Assembly (NCBI GenBank): GCA_033980235.1
Contig: CM067070.1
Span: 25,844,627-25,908,626, forward strand
Direction of reading: 5' to 3'
DNA from: Diadema setosum
Lineage: Eukaryota > Echinodermata > Echinoidea > Diadematoida > Diadematidae
Length of the DNA stretch: 64,000 nt
Shown: piece by piece, positions 20,165 to 32,400 of the stretch
Numbering within the stretch: position 1 is the stretch's first letter
Layout: every line of letters starts with the position of its first letter
Notes under the pieces: model-generated
Database searches by the model: none
Told to the model about the DNA's origin: nothing
What the model saw: only the letters and a program-made list of their open reading frames with translations
Translations under genes and position numbers: made by a program

Positions 20165-20510
20165 AAGTATAAAGGGAATTCCACAAAATTTCTTTTCCAT
20201 AAAAATTACACATTCCATCAACTTGATAACTGACAAATGTTAAGGGTAGCAATTATTCCCCCTGCTTTCTGAAAGCGGTTAGTCAAGTGCTCTTTCATCA
20301 TGCCAGAAAAGTGAATTTTTTGTCTGTACATTGTTGTCCACACATGACATCATAACCTCTATTAGTCTCCTCATCCAGTGATTTAAGCTTTACAAATTCA
20401 TAACTTTTGCATTGATTGTCCGATTTTCCTCAAACTTTCACTGATGACTTCTACTAATGTTGCTGTTTTCACTCAATCCAAATTTCTCTATGGGTTCGGG
20501 TTTCCTTTAA
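20165..20510. mobile_element. Partial TTAA-type foldback element (right half)
   Basis: Matches the right half of the element at 24969-25534 (spacer, then the arm with ...CATAACTTTTGCATTGAT and ACTTTCACTGATG), ending CCTTTAA with TTAA at 20507-20510. The left half is not present on the far side of the LTR element, so a rearrangement is likely. Confidence 0.7.
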
Positions 20511-22570
20511 CTCTAATCATGTCTGTCTTTCTTGATGGCTGCCCCATTAATTGTTATATTTCATTATTCATTGTTTGTTTATTTGTTTGTTATTTTGTTG
20601 GGTTTTTGTTTGATTGTTTGTTTGTTGCTTTTGTGAGTTTTGTTGTTGTTGTTGTTGAATAGGGAGCACATGGGATGTGGTTAGAGTTAGTATAATCATC
20701 ATAGCATTCTACTGCCAAACAAACGGTGATTTCAACCAACAGGAAGAGAGAAATAATATCTCTCAGTAACATACTTGCTCGCGTTTGTTTGTTTGGGTTT
20801 CTCGCGCTCTCAGCTTCCCTTCGTCTACGTATAGCATCTCGTCGTCACTCTGCCGATACTAAATGAGAATAAGATTATTATTCGTAGCACACACTGAGTA
20901 CCCGAGAAAATGAAAGGCTCGGGTACCTTCTCATACGTAGTGTTTAAACCATACTAAATGAGGATCTTTATCCTGATAGTGTGTTGCTTTGTATCAAAAC
21001 AGAAATTATCAGAAAAATAGATCATTGAAAAATCGGGCGAAAAATTACAAACACAAATAGGGTGGAAACTTTTAAAGTTTTGAGCAGGACAAAGTGGCGT
21101 CTCTGTGTGCTTGATAAGTTGAGCAGCTCTCCATTCTTACTGTCTGTTTACACACTAAAAAATAATGATCTGACATATTATTTCTTATGAGAAAAAAAAA
21201 ATCAGATGTGTTTTGGTAAATATACACTAACGCGCTTTTGCATGTCCTACTTAGCGAAAAAGTTCGGTCTGTGCCAAAATATTTCGGAAAACGAAAGTTT
21301 CTGTCATTTCGTGTCCAAAACAAATGGAGAGCTGATAATCACCTACGTCACTTAGGGTTGCCAATTTGTCTTGCTCTTTTTTACATTATATCACCTTGTA
21401 ACTTTTCTGTGTGTCTGATTCCTTCCCCCCCCCCGCAAAAACCAAAAACAACAACAAAAAATCTCTAATCAACTGATCTACTCTAATTTTTCTGTTTCCA
21501 TACAAATCAACATAACATGAGGATGGACATCCCCTTTAAAGACATGCTCTAGTGACAAGACCAATCTGTTGATCGAGTAGAGTCCGCGCTCAGAATGCAG
21601 CGCCAGCACGCGTTCCAAACAATACAATTCATTGAACGATCGTCTGTAAAATGAATACGAGTACTTGTATACCTTCCGCAACGGTTGCATTCACACACTC
21701 TTAGAAATGAGGTACTTGAGAAGTATTGTAAACTGGCAGCAATCAACAACTTAAGCGTCAAACCACAATCCACAACAAAACAAAAAACTGCACCTATGAA
21801 GAGTAACTGTATTTCTCATGTAAATACTGCCTTGACCCATGCCTTTCACTCCAACAAACCTAGACAAAGGGTTGAGTGGTGGCATCCGCTTCATGATGTC
21901 CTGCCTTTCTTGGCGGTTGCTGGCTAGATGGCTGGCTTCTACTAGTGAGCATATGTTTTTGCTCCTACAGTCTGTTCACGACCGCGATGAATCAATTATC
22001 AAAAATCATCAAAAAACGTCATTTAATGCGTACTATTATACATCCTAATGAAGTCGTAGATAGTAAAGGCGAGAGAGGGGAAAAGAGTAAAAGATACATC
22101 AAATTAATGCAGTTTGGTTTCATTTCCCATCCCCCCCCCCCCCAAAAAAAAGATAAGATATCCAGTACCTGTTCAGAAATAAGTTGTCATATTCATTTCC
22201 TGCACATCCTTTCCAAATTTCATTTATAATTTATTTAACTGCAATTGAGGGTACACTAAGTCTTGTAATGAATCGCGATGACGCGCAGCTGTATAATTCG
22301 TGGCATAGCGCCACCTAGCTTTCGTGAGCTGCTATTAATGGAATGCTTTTGGATGGCTTTGGTATACAGGTATAACGTACAAGGTTGAAAGAAGTAGAAC
22401 TTGCATAGAATGATGCTATGCATCTGATGTACACAATCTAATAAGTCCTGTATCCGTTGTTTCTACCCCTCCTCTTTCTCAGAAGGGCCAATAATCACTG
22501 CTCTTTGATTAATAAATGTGAAAAATTACCTTGCTCCAGGGGAATAAAACAAAATGGCGCTCGGTAGTGT

Positions 22571-22613
22571 CCACTGATCTCTGTTTAATAAGATTTTCTA
22601 TAGAGATCAGTGG
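22571..22613. repeat. Hairpin CCACTGATCTCT ... AGAGATCAGTGG
   Basis: Perfect 12-bp arms around a 19-nt AT-rich loop. Possibly a very small inverted-repeat element; no clear target duplication. Confidence 0.7.
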
Positions 22614-22670
22614 TGGTGTCATTTTCACCGTGTGCGCAAAGGATTTCACGCAGGTTCTATTTCCTAGTCA

Positions 22671-22704
<34 letters not shown>

Positions 22705-24286
22705 AACGAATGACAAATTCATAATATTGATGACGTCATCAACTCATCTTCATCATCACCTTTGAGTATTTGTGCGGGTTGTTGGCTGTGGTACGGACTT
22801 ATACAATCTAATTCAAGGAAGAAGAATAGCCGTTGATGTTACAGAAATGAAATGAAAGTGTCGAATTTAAGGAATAAACAGATAATAACTTGAGATGATA
22901 GTAGAAATAGTAGGTTTATATCGTAAGAAAATATTGAGAGACACTGCACTAATGATTATTTTATTTTACATGATTTTGCAAGAAAGACACCGACGAGAAG
23001 AATCAAACGAAATCTAAGCCATATCTAACTACCATTACACTCGAAAAAAAAAAATCATAATTATGATAATGAATTAAAGAGCGCTGCAAAGCCACATACA
23101 TCCGAATCATTTAGAATAAGAACCAACACCCACGAAATATCCATTTCAACATAAAAGAACCGCCCCATGTAGCCAAAGATACCTGCTTACTATGCTGTAC
23201 CTTAATTGGTAAACATTAAATTTTAACCCCCGTGGCCTAGACAATTTAGCCTGTGTCAATGTGTTGACAGACAGTACTAGCTGAAGACTAGATTGGCTCA
23301 TTGAAATTAAATGATTATCACTATTCATACAAAGATAAACCCTCAGAAGGTATGAGCAGACTAAATGAATAAAGTATACCAGTATCTATTCAACCTAATA
23401 CTTTAAGATAAGGCAATCATGCAGGCGTATGTCTTTAAACTGGACAATCAAAGAGAGATAGTCGCCCTTATTATCATTAAGGAGGTGTATCTCATGCCTT
23501 GCCTGAAAGTGTACGAAAATGCACACATTTGGGTCCGTCAATTTTAAAAGTTCAATCACAATCAATAATCACAGTTAAAAGTTATAACCAAGCCTCCACT
23601 CAAATTTTCTAGGGACAAATTTCTTTCATATTTCATATTTTTGTTCATGATAATAAAAGAGAATATAGACTGCTTATCATCGACATCAATTTATCACTTT
23701 TATAGTTTTACAGCCTGTGCTGTAGGCGAGGGGTTTAGCTATATCATACTAAAAGATACCTTGCGTGTGTATGTGTGTGTGCGTGTGTGCACGTGCGCAA
23801 ACAAACTAAGTATACTTATACTTTTGATGACGTCATCGTCTTCTGTATACAATCACTTTTGTATCACACTGTGGTTTTTACAACCAACATCATTCCAATT
23901 TATATGTGAAAATATGCTACAGCGTTCTTATCGTTTGCACAACATTACGTCCGCTATACAACATGTACAACGATGGCATAGCCAAGCCGTTGGTTTGATT
24001 TGCCTCTTATCAAAATTATGAAATAGAGCCAATTTGGACATGAATTATAAAAGGAGAGTTTTAGACATTATTAATTTTATGATTTCAATATTCTCCGAAG
24101 TGACGTCATAGTTTACTTTAGAGCCATTTTGCGCCTACGTCAATTGTTTTTTCCTCACTCTGAGCATTTTTTTTAAATGAGATTTCACATAGTGTTAACC
24201 TTTAGCCCTGAAAATGGTAATCATTTCCATGCATATTATTTTACAAAAGAAAGGAGAAACTTAAAGAAACATCAAAGAAGAGAAAT

Positions 24287-24334
24287 GGAGAGAGAGAGAG
24301 AGAGAGAGGGAGAAAGAGGGAGAGAGTGGAAGAC

Positions 24335-24366
<32 letters not shown>

Positions 24367-24369
24367 GGG
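24287..24369. repeat. (GA)n microsatellite with trailing G-run
   Basis: Interrupted GA repeat followed by about ten G and then GAGTTAGGGTTAGGG. Confidence 0.9.
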
Positions 24370-24968
24370 TAGAGTTAGGGTTAGGGTAGTAGATGTGCCG
24401 AGATTATGTTTTTGATATTTATCAAATCTAGGAAACAAGAAGTTAACGTGCCCCTAACACGACGGACAAAGGTCTCAATGTTTGTTTTCGGTAAATATGA
24501 ACGATGGTCCTGAAATTCTTTCCCCGTTTAAGTACACACGATTCTGAACTCTCGACTTCTTGTATTATATTAAAAGCAAGCTTGATCCTCGAATGCCCAT
24601 CCATCATTTCCTTTCCCTGCCTATGGTGTTTTTCTAGATCAAATCCACAAAAAACGGAGTCGTTCTCATTTAAGACTTATTAAACGAACATCTGGCAGTT
24701 AAGGGACAAAAGCAGTGCCAGGTTTTCTCTATAGTAGTAAATGGATAAAATTACAATAGTTGGTAGGAATGTATATGCCTCTCCCTTTCCAAAAATGTTA
24801 GAGTTGAATCTAATGAATCTATAAACATGATATATGCCCAGATTAACGGTGCTCTTTCAGCTTTGCAATGTATTCGTTATAATTGTGTATGCTGTATGTG
24901 TGTGTGTGTTTGTTTGTACCTTTTCTTATTTTGTATGTTGTTCCACAGTGAAAGTACTTTCTTCAATG

Positions 24969-25534
24969 TTAAAGGGAAGGTAAACCCAAAGAGCAACGTG
25001 GATTGAGTGAAAGCAGCAACATTAGTAGAACACATCAGTGAAAGTTTGAGAAAAATCGGACAATCGATGCAAAAGTTATGAATTTTTAAAGTTTTGGTGT
25101 TGGAACCGCTGGATGAGGAGACTACTAGAGGATATGACGTATGAGTGGACAACAATACAAAGAAAATATAAAGGATATTCAACAAAAATTCACTTTTCTT
25201 GAATTATGAAAGAGCAGTGGACCAACCGCTTTCAGAAAGCAGGGGGAATAATTGCTACCCTTAACATATGTCAATATCAAGTTGATGGAATTTATAATTT
25301 TCATGAAAAATGGATTTTTGTAGTATTTTCTTTATATTTTCTTGATATTGTAGTCCACTCATACGTCATAACCTCTAGTAGTCTCCTCATCCAGCGGTTC
25401 CAACATCAAAACTTTAAAAGTTCATAACTTTTGCATCGATTGTCCGATTTTCTTCAAACTTTCACTGATGTGTTCTACTAATGTTGCTGCTTTCATTCAA
25501 TCCACATTGTTCTTGGGGTTTATCTTCCCTTTAA
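24969..25534. mobile_element. TTAA-flanked foldback MITE, copy 1
   Basis: Starts TTAAAGGGAAGGTAAACCC and ends with the imperfect complement (GGGTTTATCTTCCCTTTAA). The inverted arms are each roughly 190 bp and include AACATTAGTAGAACACATCA. TTAA at both borders is the target of piggyBac-type insertion; the assignment is by target site only. Non-coding. Confidence 0.8.
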
Positions 25535-25602
25535 GCTTTTTTATATTTCCAGTGTGCATTAATCCCAATAAAATGTGATCTTTTTGAACATTTTGATGAG
25601 AG

Positions 25603-26169
25603 TTAAAGGACACGTCCACCTTCATATACATATGGATTGAGTGAATGCAACAATATTAGTAGAACACATCAGTGAAAGTTTGGGGAAAATCCGACAATCC
25701 GTTCAGAAGTTATGAATTTTTAAAGCATCTGCGCAATCACTGCTGAATGAGGAGACTACTACAGTGTATGATGTCACGTGCGTACAACGGTATAAGGAAA
25801 ATAAAAAGAGAATTTCACAAAACTTTGTTTTTTGAATAAAGTGCACATTATTCTTCGACTCATTACTGACGTATGTTAAGGGAAATAGTATTCCCTTGCC
25901 TTCTGAAAGAGAGAAGTCGAGTGTTCTTTTGTTATGCGAGAAAAGTGAAAATATGTTAAATTTTCTTTATACTTTCTTTATATCGTTATACTCATGTGAC
26001 ATCACAAGCTATAGTAGTCTCCTCATCCAGCCGTGACTGAGCAGAAACTTCAAAAATTCATAACTTTTGAACGGATTGTCCGATTTTCTTCAAACTCTCA
26101 GTGATGTGCTCTACTAATATTGCCGCATTCACGGATCCCACATGTCTATGGAGGTGAACTTGTCCTTAA
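25603..26169. mobile_element. TTAA-flanked foldback MITE, copy 2 (diverged)
   Basis: Same layout as copy 1 at nearly the same length: TTAAAGGACACGTCCACC at the left and GGTGAACTTGTCCTTAA at the right, with the arm core GTAGAACACATCAGTGAAAG shared. It lies 68 bp from copy 1 in the same orientation. Confidence 0.8.
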
Positions 26170-26490
26170 ACTCTAAGATTGATTAAAATAAGCGATCTGT
26201 TAGAGTTTATGCTGAATTCACAATTTTTGTTGAAAGTATCATGTAACGCTGGACCGACATTTATGTACTAACACGATTATGAGGGTCAAATAGTAAATTC
26301 TCATTGAATTTTTTAAAAACTAAATGGCCTGATATTGACTAGAAAAGATAATATTCAAACAATTGAACACTGTGTTTTATGCCATTTTGAGATAGACTTA
26401 GTGGTAAACGTATGTTACGTGGACTGACCAAAAATGCGACAGTTTGATTCCATGGTTTATTACTGACCAAATTGTTTTGCCATTGGATAA
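26170..26490. other. No gene seen
   Basis: AT-rich spacer between two inverted-repeat elements. Confidence 0.45.
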
Positions 26491-26671
26491 AGATCTGGGA
26501 CCCATTTCATAAAAGATGTTAGGATAGCAACTCTTTTTGGAATTGCAACTTCCCATTAACAGCCAATCAGGAAGCTGGATTCTTGTCATCATGATACTAT
26601 GACAATTGCCATTCAAGCAAGAGTTGCTATCATAATATTAGCAACTTTTTGTGAAATGGGGCCCTGTAGAC
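26491..26671. mobile_element. MITE with GGGCCCCATTTCATAAAA-type inverted ends, copy 1
   Basis: Left GGGACCCATTTCATAAAAG...GATAGCAACTC and right GAGTTGCTATC...GTGAAATGGGGCCC are imperfect inverted repeats. A second, more degraded copy is at 59651-59819; both share AGATCTGGG at the left and TGTAGAC at the right, so the true ends may include these. Confidence 0.75.
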
Positions 26672-27687
26672 CACTGAAAAATATATAGTTTCTATATGTT
26701 TGCAAGTGATGTCAGATATATGATGGCAGGATTGTGATGATAGGTTTTCAACAGAAGAAACAAAATATACATACATATATTCATACAGACATACACCAGT
26801 GTTTATTCAACTCGCACACTTCGCAGATTGTCACGAACCGCCTAGTAATCAAACATACGCATATAGCAGTCAGGTGTACATCAGCATGACTAGCAAGTCT
26901 AAAGACCCCACTCAACAACATAATGAAATATGAATCCTTGATATGACGTTGCTCTTATTTTAGCTCTAGTGAGCAAACAAATGAAATAAGAGATCGGAAT
27001 AGACTAGTATGAATGCCGAAATAAAAAAATGCAAATCGCCCACGCACGGCTAACAGTTAACAGCGATATAGTGAAATATAGTTCTTGTTTGCATTGTTTC
27101 TGTTATACATTCATTTCCTCATATATTTTGTATTAAACGTTATGACTTGTACTTTTTACAAAATATTACGCAATATCATTTGTCAAAATGTAAGTTTGTT
27201 TTCGATGTAATATCTTTTGTTTGATAGAAAAAAAAGTAGAATTGAATAAATGATTGAAATGAATTATGCACTATATAATTCCCACATATACACACACAAA
27301 CATGAATTTCCAACCGCACCTGTTGCTATTTGTTTTTAATTTCAATTCAATTCGATTCAATTCAAATTATTTTCCATCGAACAAAAGTACTAAATAATAC
27401 TACATTTCTCAACTCACATCGATGAGCAATATGAAGTCAAGTCTTGAAATTAAATAAGAATATAATGAACTGATGATAATATAATGGGAAACAAATACTT
27501 ACTTTGCAATGGTAACCAAAAAAAAAATAATAAAATGATGGAAAAGAATGATCTACTGAGGAGGGAAGCTTGGAAAACGTAGATCATTCGAAAGGATAAT
27601 AATATGCCAGTAACATATACTTATATCTAGAGCAAATCTACTAACGTACAGTTATAGCATATGGGGTTGATATATCCGTACTGGAAA
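26672..27687. other. No gene seen
   Basis: AT-rich sequence without recognisable structure beyond short A tracts and a TTCAATTC-type patch near 27345-27365. Confidence 0.45.
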
Positions 27688-27912
27688 AAAACACAGTGTC
27701 CCACAGTGTGTTCACAGTGTGGGTCACATAGTCGACTATCTTGATGAAAACGCTCGAATTTAACAGTGTGGAAAGGATTTTGCACTGTGGTTTGGCTTTC
27801 ACAGAGTGTTCATAATATGGTAATGTTCTGTGTCACACTGTGAATTGATGATTCAGAATGTGTTCACACTTTTAAAACGCTCGAATTCAACAGTGTGAAG
27901 AGATTTTGACAC
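27688..27912. repeat. CACAGTGTG-rich inverted/direct repeat element
   Basis: About nine occurrences of CACAGTGTG or its complement and close variants in about 225 bp, plus a duplicated segment ACGCTCGAATT-AACAGTGTG. Probably a palindromic non-autonomous element; no target duplication was identified. Confidence 0.6.
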
Positions 27913-29407
27913 AAAGAGACATAAGATTTAAGTGCAGGGAAAACAAGACTATTCTTACCCTGGTGCAAATGAAAAATCATACAAACGTACTGGTAATATG
28001 AAGTTTTATTTGTTTAGATTGATTAATTGATTTTCGTAAAAGGTCACCTTAATGGCACATGTTATTGAAAACAGTTGTATCGTTATTAAGGTTAAGTCGA
28101 CAGAAAAAAAAAGTACATCAAATAGATGAGGTGTCAAAAATAAGACCTTGACAATACATAAGTAGCGGAATCAAATCCCCCTTTCACAAAATGAAGGGAA
28201 AATTATATGTGCACACACTTGCCAACTATTAGCTCTGCTTCTCTTGTGAATTCTTCTTTTCAACATACAGTTAAAGAATATAAATTTGTATTTGCCTAAT
28301 TGTTTATTCATCGAAATACAAAGTTGATATTACTTTTAACAATTGTATCCATGTTTGTTGAAGCTTATGTGATTCAAAATTCGTAATCTTTAAACCGGAA
28401 GACGATACCTTTTGAAATACAAGTTGTAATGCATGTCCGACTCATCAGCAGTATAATGACTCAACAGGCATTCCATAGTCTGTCCGTTATCCATTAACCT
28501 TTCCGCCCTTTGAGTAAACGCTCCCCCTACTCATCAAAATGGTGTGGTCCAGTGTCAGCATCCTAGCATTTATACGTTTACCATAACGCTTGTACATGTA
28601 CCAATGGTACGGCAAAGTGCACACACTTGAAATCAAACATTTCATATTAATTTCCTCCCCATTTTTTTTTCAATTCAAATGAATTAAATTTATAAGGAAT
28701 TTCTGCATTGAATATACATTGCAAATGTAATACAGTCATTTCTTATTGTTTTCAAGACAATAGAGCATACAGTGTGAACATCCGAATATAAGTGAGATAT
28801 ACGTGTACAGATTAAAGAAAAGAATATAACCACTCGGGATAAAGTAAATCATAATGATCTGACTGAATTATGGCGCATGTATTGGGAGTGTGAATGCAGA
28901 AGACTGTCGTCCAATGAGCATATAGCTTGAAGATACGACAGCCTTGAAAGAGAAGAAAAATAAAAGAAAATGGACAAAACATACATCGTGTATACTTATC
29001 GAAAACAAAAGAAAAAAAAACCACAATAACATTTTGCCATCACATTGCGACAACAAAAATTGTATAGACATTATTATGATTGATCGTCTTGTTTGCTGTA
29101 TGCAAACGAAGCTTGGATGCCCTCTGCCCTCAAGCTTACTAGTGGTCGCAATGCCGCCATTTCTTCTCTTTTATTGCAAATTCGGCAACTGCAATAAGGA
29201 TTCGGTCGAATATAACGCAGCGTGTATGATCCTTGCTGGGATGGTGAAAGGTTCCTAACGGATCGCCTGTTTTTCCTCGGTCGGGCTCCAGCAGATGACC
29301 GTTACAAATGTATCTATAGCACTGGTGACCAAGGTGGATTAAAACCAGCGTAATCACACGCTGATCATTCCGATCGTAACTGAACATTATCTCTGGTGTC
29401 TTTCAAA
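27913..29407. other. Upstream region of the NIDO-AMOP-VWD gene
   Basis: No other gene seen. It should hold the promoter of the gene beginning at 29408, but no TATA box or other core element stands out near the start. Confidence 0.4.
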
Positions 29408-29492
29408 ATGGCGGGAAGGAGACACTGCGGCCCAACATGGATAATCGGTCTTTTAATCACGTATGCTCTTCGGACAATACAAAGTGTCCAAC
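29408..29492 (+). CDS. Exon 1: start codon and signal peptide
   Basis: ATG in a good context (CAAAATGGCG). A short basic N-terminus (MAGRRHCG) precedes the hydrophobic core [11 protein letters not shown] and a polar end RTIQSVQ, a typical secretory signal. The donor is consensus C|GTGAGT, phase 1, matching exon 2. A 12-kb intron separates it from exon 2, so linkage rests on phase, signal-peptide character and the absence of a better first exon. Confidence 0.65.
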
Positions 29493-32400
29493 GTGAGTTA
29501 TTTTGTTAGATATATTTCTAACTATCTATTTTGTTAGATATATTTCTAACTATCTATTTTGTTTCTTCTTCCGTTCTGATCTTATGAATCAAATTTAAAT
29601 ATTTATTTCACCTGGATAGTACAGATGCTTAAATTTCTAATACTTGCTGTTGAAACAGTTACCTTTTTTTACTTATCATTTTCCCCAATCGTCGTGCAAC
29701 GTTTTTTTTTTTCTCCAGCCTTTTGACCATTAACCAATATGGATTTTATTTTGCGTATTCCCAGTTTATGTATTTACGCAACTTTGAATACAATACTACC
29801 TATCTGCGAGAAAAACCACGCATGCGTTAGCAGGACTAATTTAACGCGCTATATTCGAGTGATATAGCACACGATGTCTAATAAATCAAACAATGTTTAC
29901 TGCATTGGAGGTTGTCAAACGAGTGGTGGAAACCGTTACGCTTTGTGATTTCGAAATATGATTTCAGAAATCACTATCCAAAATTTATTACCAATCACTG
30001 CATGGCAACCTTTCAATATTTCTAATTAGTGTCCTTTGTAAAAAAAAAAACTGAATAAGACCTATATGGTAACGTAGTATATAGTGATGTGTTGCAAATT
30101 ATATACAGAAATGTCTAGCAACCTACTTTACCGATATTCAAATATCCAGGGGGAGAAGATTAAACAACATTGTCTGCATGATTTGAAATTACTTTGATCA
30201 AGTGTGTTAACAAGTTCGATAGCAAATAGGCGAATTTCTAACATTTTATAGTTCGCCACGCCCAAACGCGGAAGCTGTCTACGTTCAGCACAGGTTCTGA
30301 TTCATTTGTCCCCAGTTTAGAAAGGACGAACAGGTTGAAAAAGAAATACGGAAAGAAGAAGAAGAAATAGAAAAAAAAAGAATATCTATTATAAGACACA
30401 TACCATAACATATGCTGATAATACATACAAGCACTTATGTATAATAATAGATGATCTATGTATGTTAATGAAAAAATAACATTTACTCTATGAATGTATA
30501 TAATGTATATAATGTATAATTATATCTGTGCATAATCATATGCTCAGATTATGCACATAAATTGATTTGAGTTGAATCTGTTTTGTTACTATCATCAACA
30601 AAAAACATATTATTTGTTTCACGAACTGAAAAATAACAAAAAAGAAGAAATATGATAAATTATTCAAACACTATCACATGTTGATGAATCAAAGAGCCGT
30701 AAAATGCACATACAAACGCAGTTCTTTTTTTAACTCATAAGTTCATAGTCATCTGTAATACATGGCCGTGTAGGCCTATACTGCATCATTACACCAAAAT
30801 CTCATTTGCACCAAAATGCGAAAGGAGAGCAAGTAAGCAAAGACATAACAAATATTTTCAAGATATTTGTGTCTATTAAAAAAAAAGAATTCACAATAGT
30901 TGTTACGATGTATAGTTTAATACAGAAATGAACATAATAGTGTATTACACATGAGTGATTGTCATAGGAACACTGATTCAACACCAACACTAAACCCAAG
31001 TTTATCTATCATTGCAGTCTGTATCATGTTAGGTATAATGACACAAAAAAGGCACAGCGTATTCACAGGTCAATAGTAGTACTGATAATAAACCTGTAAC
31101 CAGGTTCCGTTCTTTTTATGGAAAAACGTCAATGTAAAGGTTAGCGCTAAATTTACCTTCAACCATATTCTTCCTTTGTTTATGTTAGCCTTCGTACAGG
31201 AACGATTTGCATTAACTTCCGCGTTTGACATAAATATGTGAAAGGTCGCTTTCGTCAAAAGTCAACTTGCGAGCTTCATACATGTAAGATAATGCGAACG
31301 TCAGAAAAGTAATGTGCATTTTACGCTTGAACAAATGTAAGTTTTCTTGAACAAATCCTGGTGACAAAAACAGGCGCCATCACATTTCAAACAGAAACAG
31401 AGAGAGATAGAGAGAGAAAGAGAATTGGGGAGAGAAGGAGATTGGATGTAAGCACCTTTTTATGTTGTGCCATGAATACTTTTTTATGTTATGTTGCCAT
31501 GCTATCAAACCTTATAGCTGAAAGACACGCAGATAATTCTCATACAAATGTGAATGAGCGGGACTATTATTTGGTTACAGTAGATTTTTCCAGCTTTTAT
31601 CTTATACAGAGCACATTGGGCACACTAAACAGCTGTATAGAACAAGAACTATGGACCTCTTCCCTTTTATAATTGACATGCATATAGTTTTAATCTGTTT
31701 TTGGTTTTATGTGCAGTGTATTTCACTGATGGATTCTTTCCACGATTAATACATCACCAACTCAGAATTTGCAATTGTATTAGATTCAAACAAGACTGTG
31801 TTGTGCTGTCTTGCATGAATTTGTTACACCCAAGACTTTTTTTTTCAGTCTTTACGAACATGCTGGATATAAATTTGATAATTCATCATTTATTGCTCAT
31901 TGCTACTGCAACATGATTTCAGATGAGTGCAAAAGAGGGTGTCACATTGAAAATGCATTTCCAGGTTGTTTCATGTACATCACCTATCGGTCATTCAACT
32001 AGACAAACATGTTTACGCGTGGGGATGACGAGACAAAGAGTGCGAGTGAGTGAGCGAGAGAGAAAGCGAGAGTGAGAGAGAGAAAGTGCTAGGACAGGTG
32101 TAAATGTTTTACAAGTCGCGCCATCGATGACCGAGAGGAGTTCATTTATTTTTGCATGTCAATTAATGTAGAAAGAAAAGACAGGAAATAGCTCCAGTTC
32201 CGGGAGAGTGCTGTATAGGCGTTTTCGTTCAAGTCCTTTTAGTTGTACCAAATATTCCAAATGCCTCGAAAAGGAGTATCGTAGTCGAGTAGCAATTTAA
32301 CAGAAGAGTTGGATCTTTTCGGGGCAGACACCATTTTGATTTCACCGAGAGAACATTGAGTTAGCTCCGTGATGGCAGGAAACCAACCTGCCACACCCAG

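Larger units (their letters stand above)
20511..24968. other. No gene recognised; about 4.5 kb of AT-rich sequence
   Basis: Contains a (TG)n tract (about 22674-22702), a GA-rich tract with a G-run and a short TTAGGG pair (about 24287-24388), TGACGTCA at 22731, 23828 and 24101, and the hairpin at 22571-22613. A minus-strand stretch near 21800-21930 has coding-like composition but no firm splice sites. Confidence 0.45.

Noticed and set aside
24287..24388. Telomere
   Set aside because: Only two TTAGGG units beside a GA microsatellite.
24241..24438. Pro/Leu/Ser-rich frame
   Set aside because: It is the translation of a GA/G tract.
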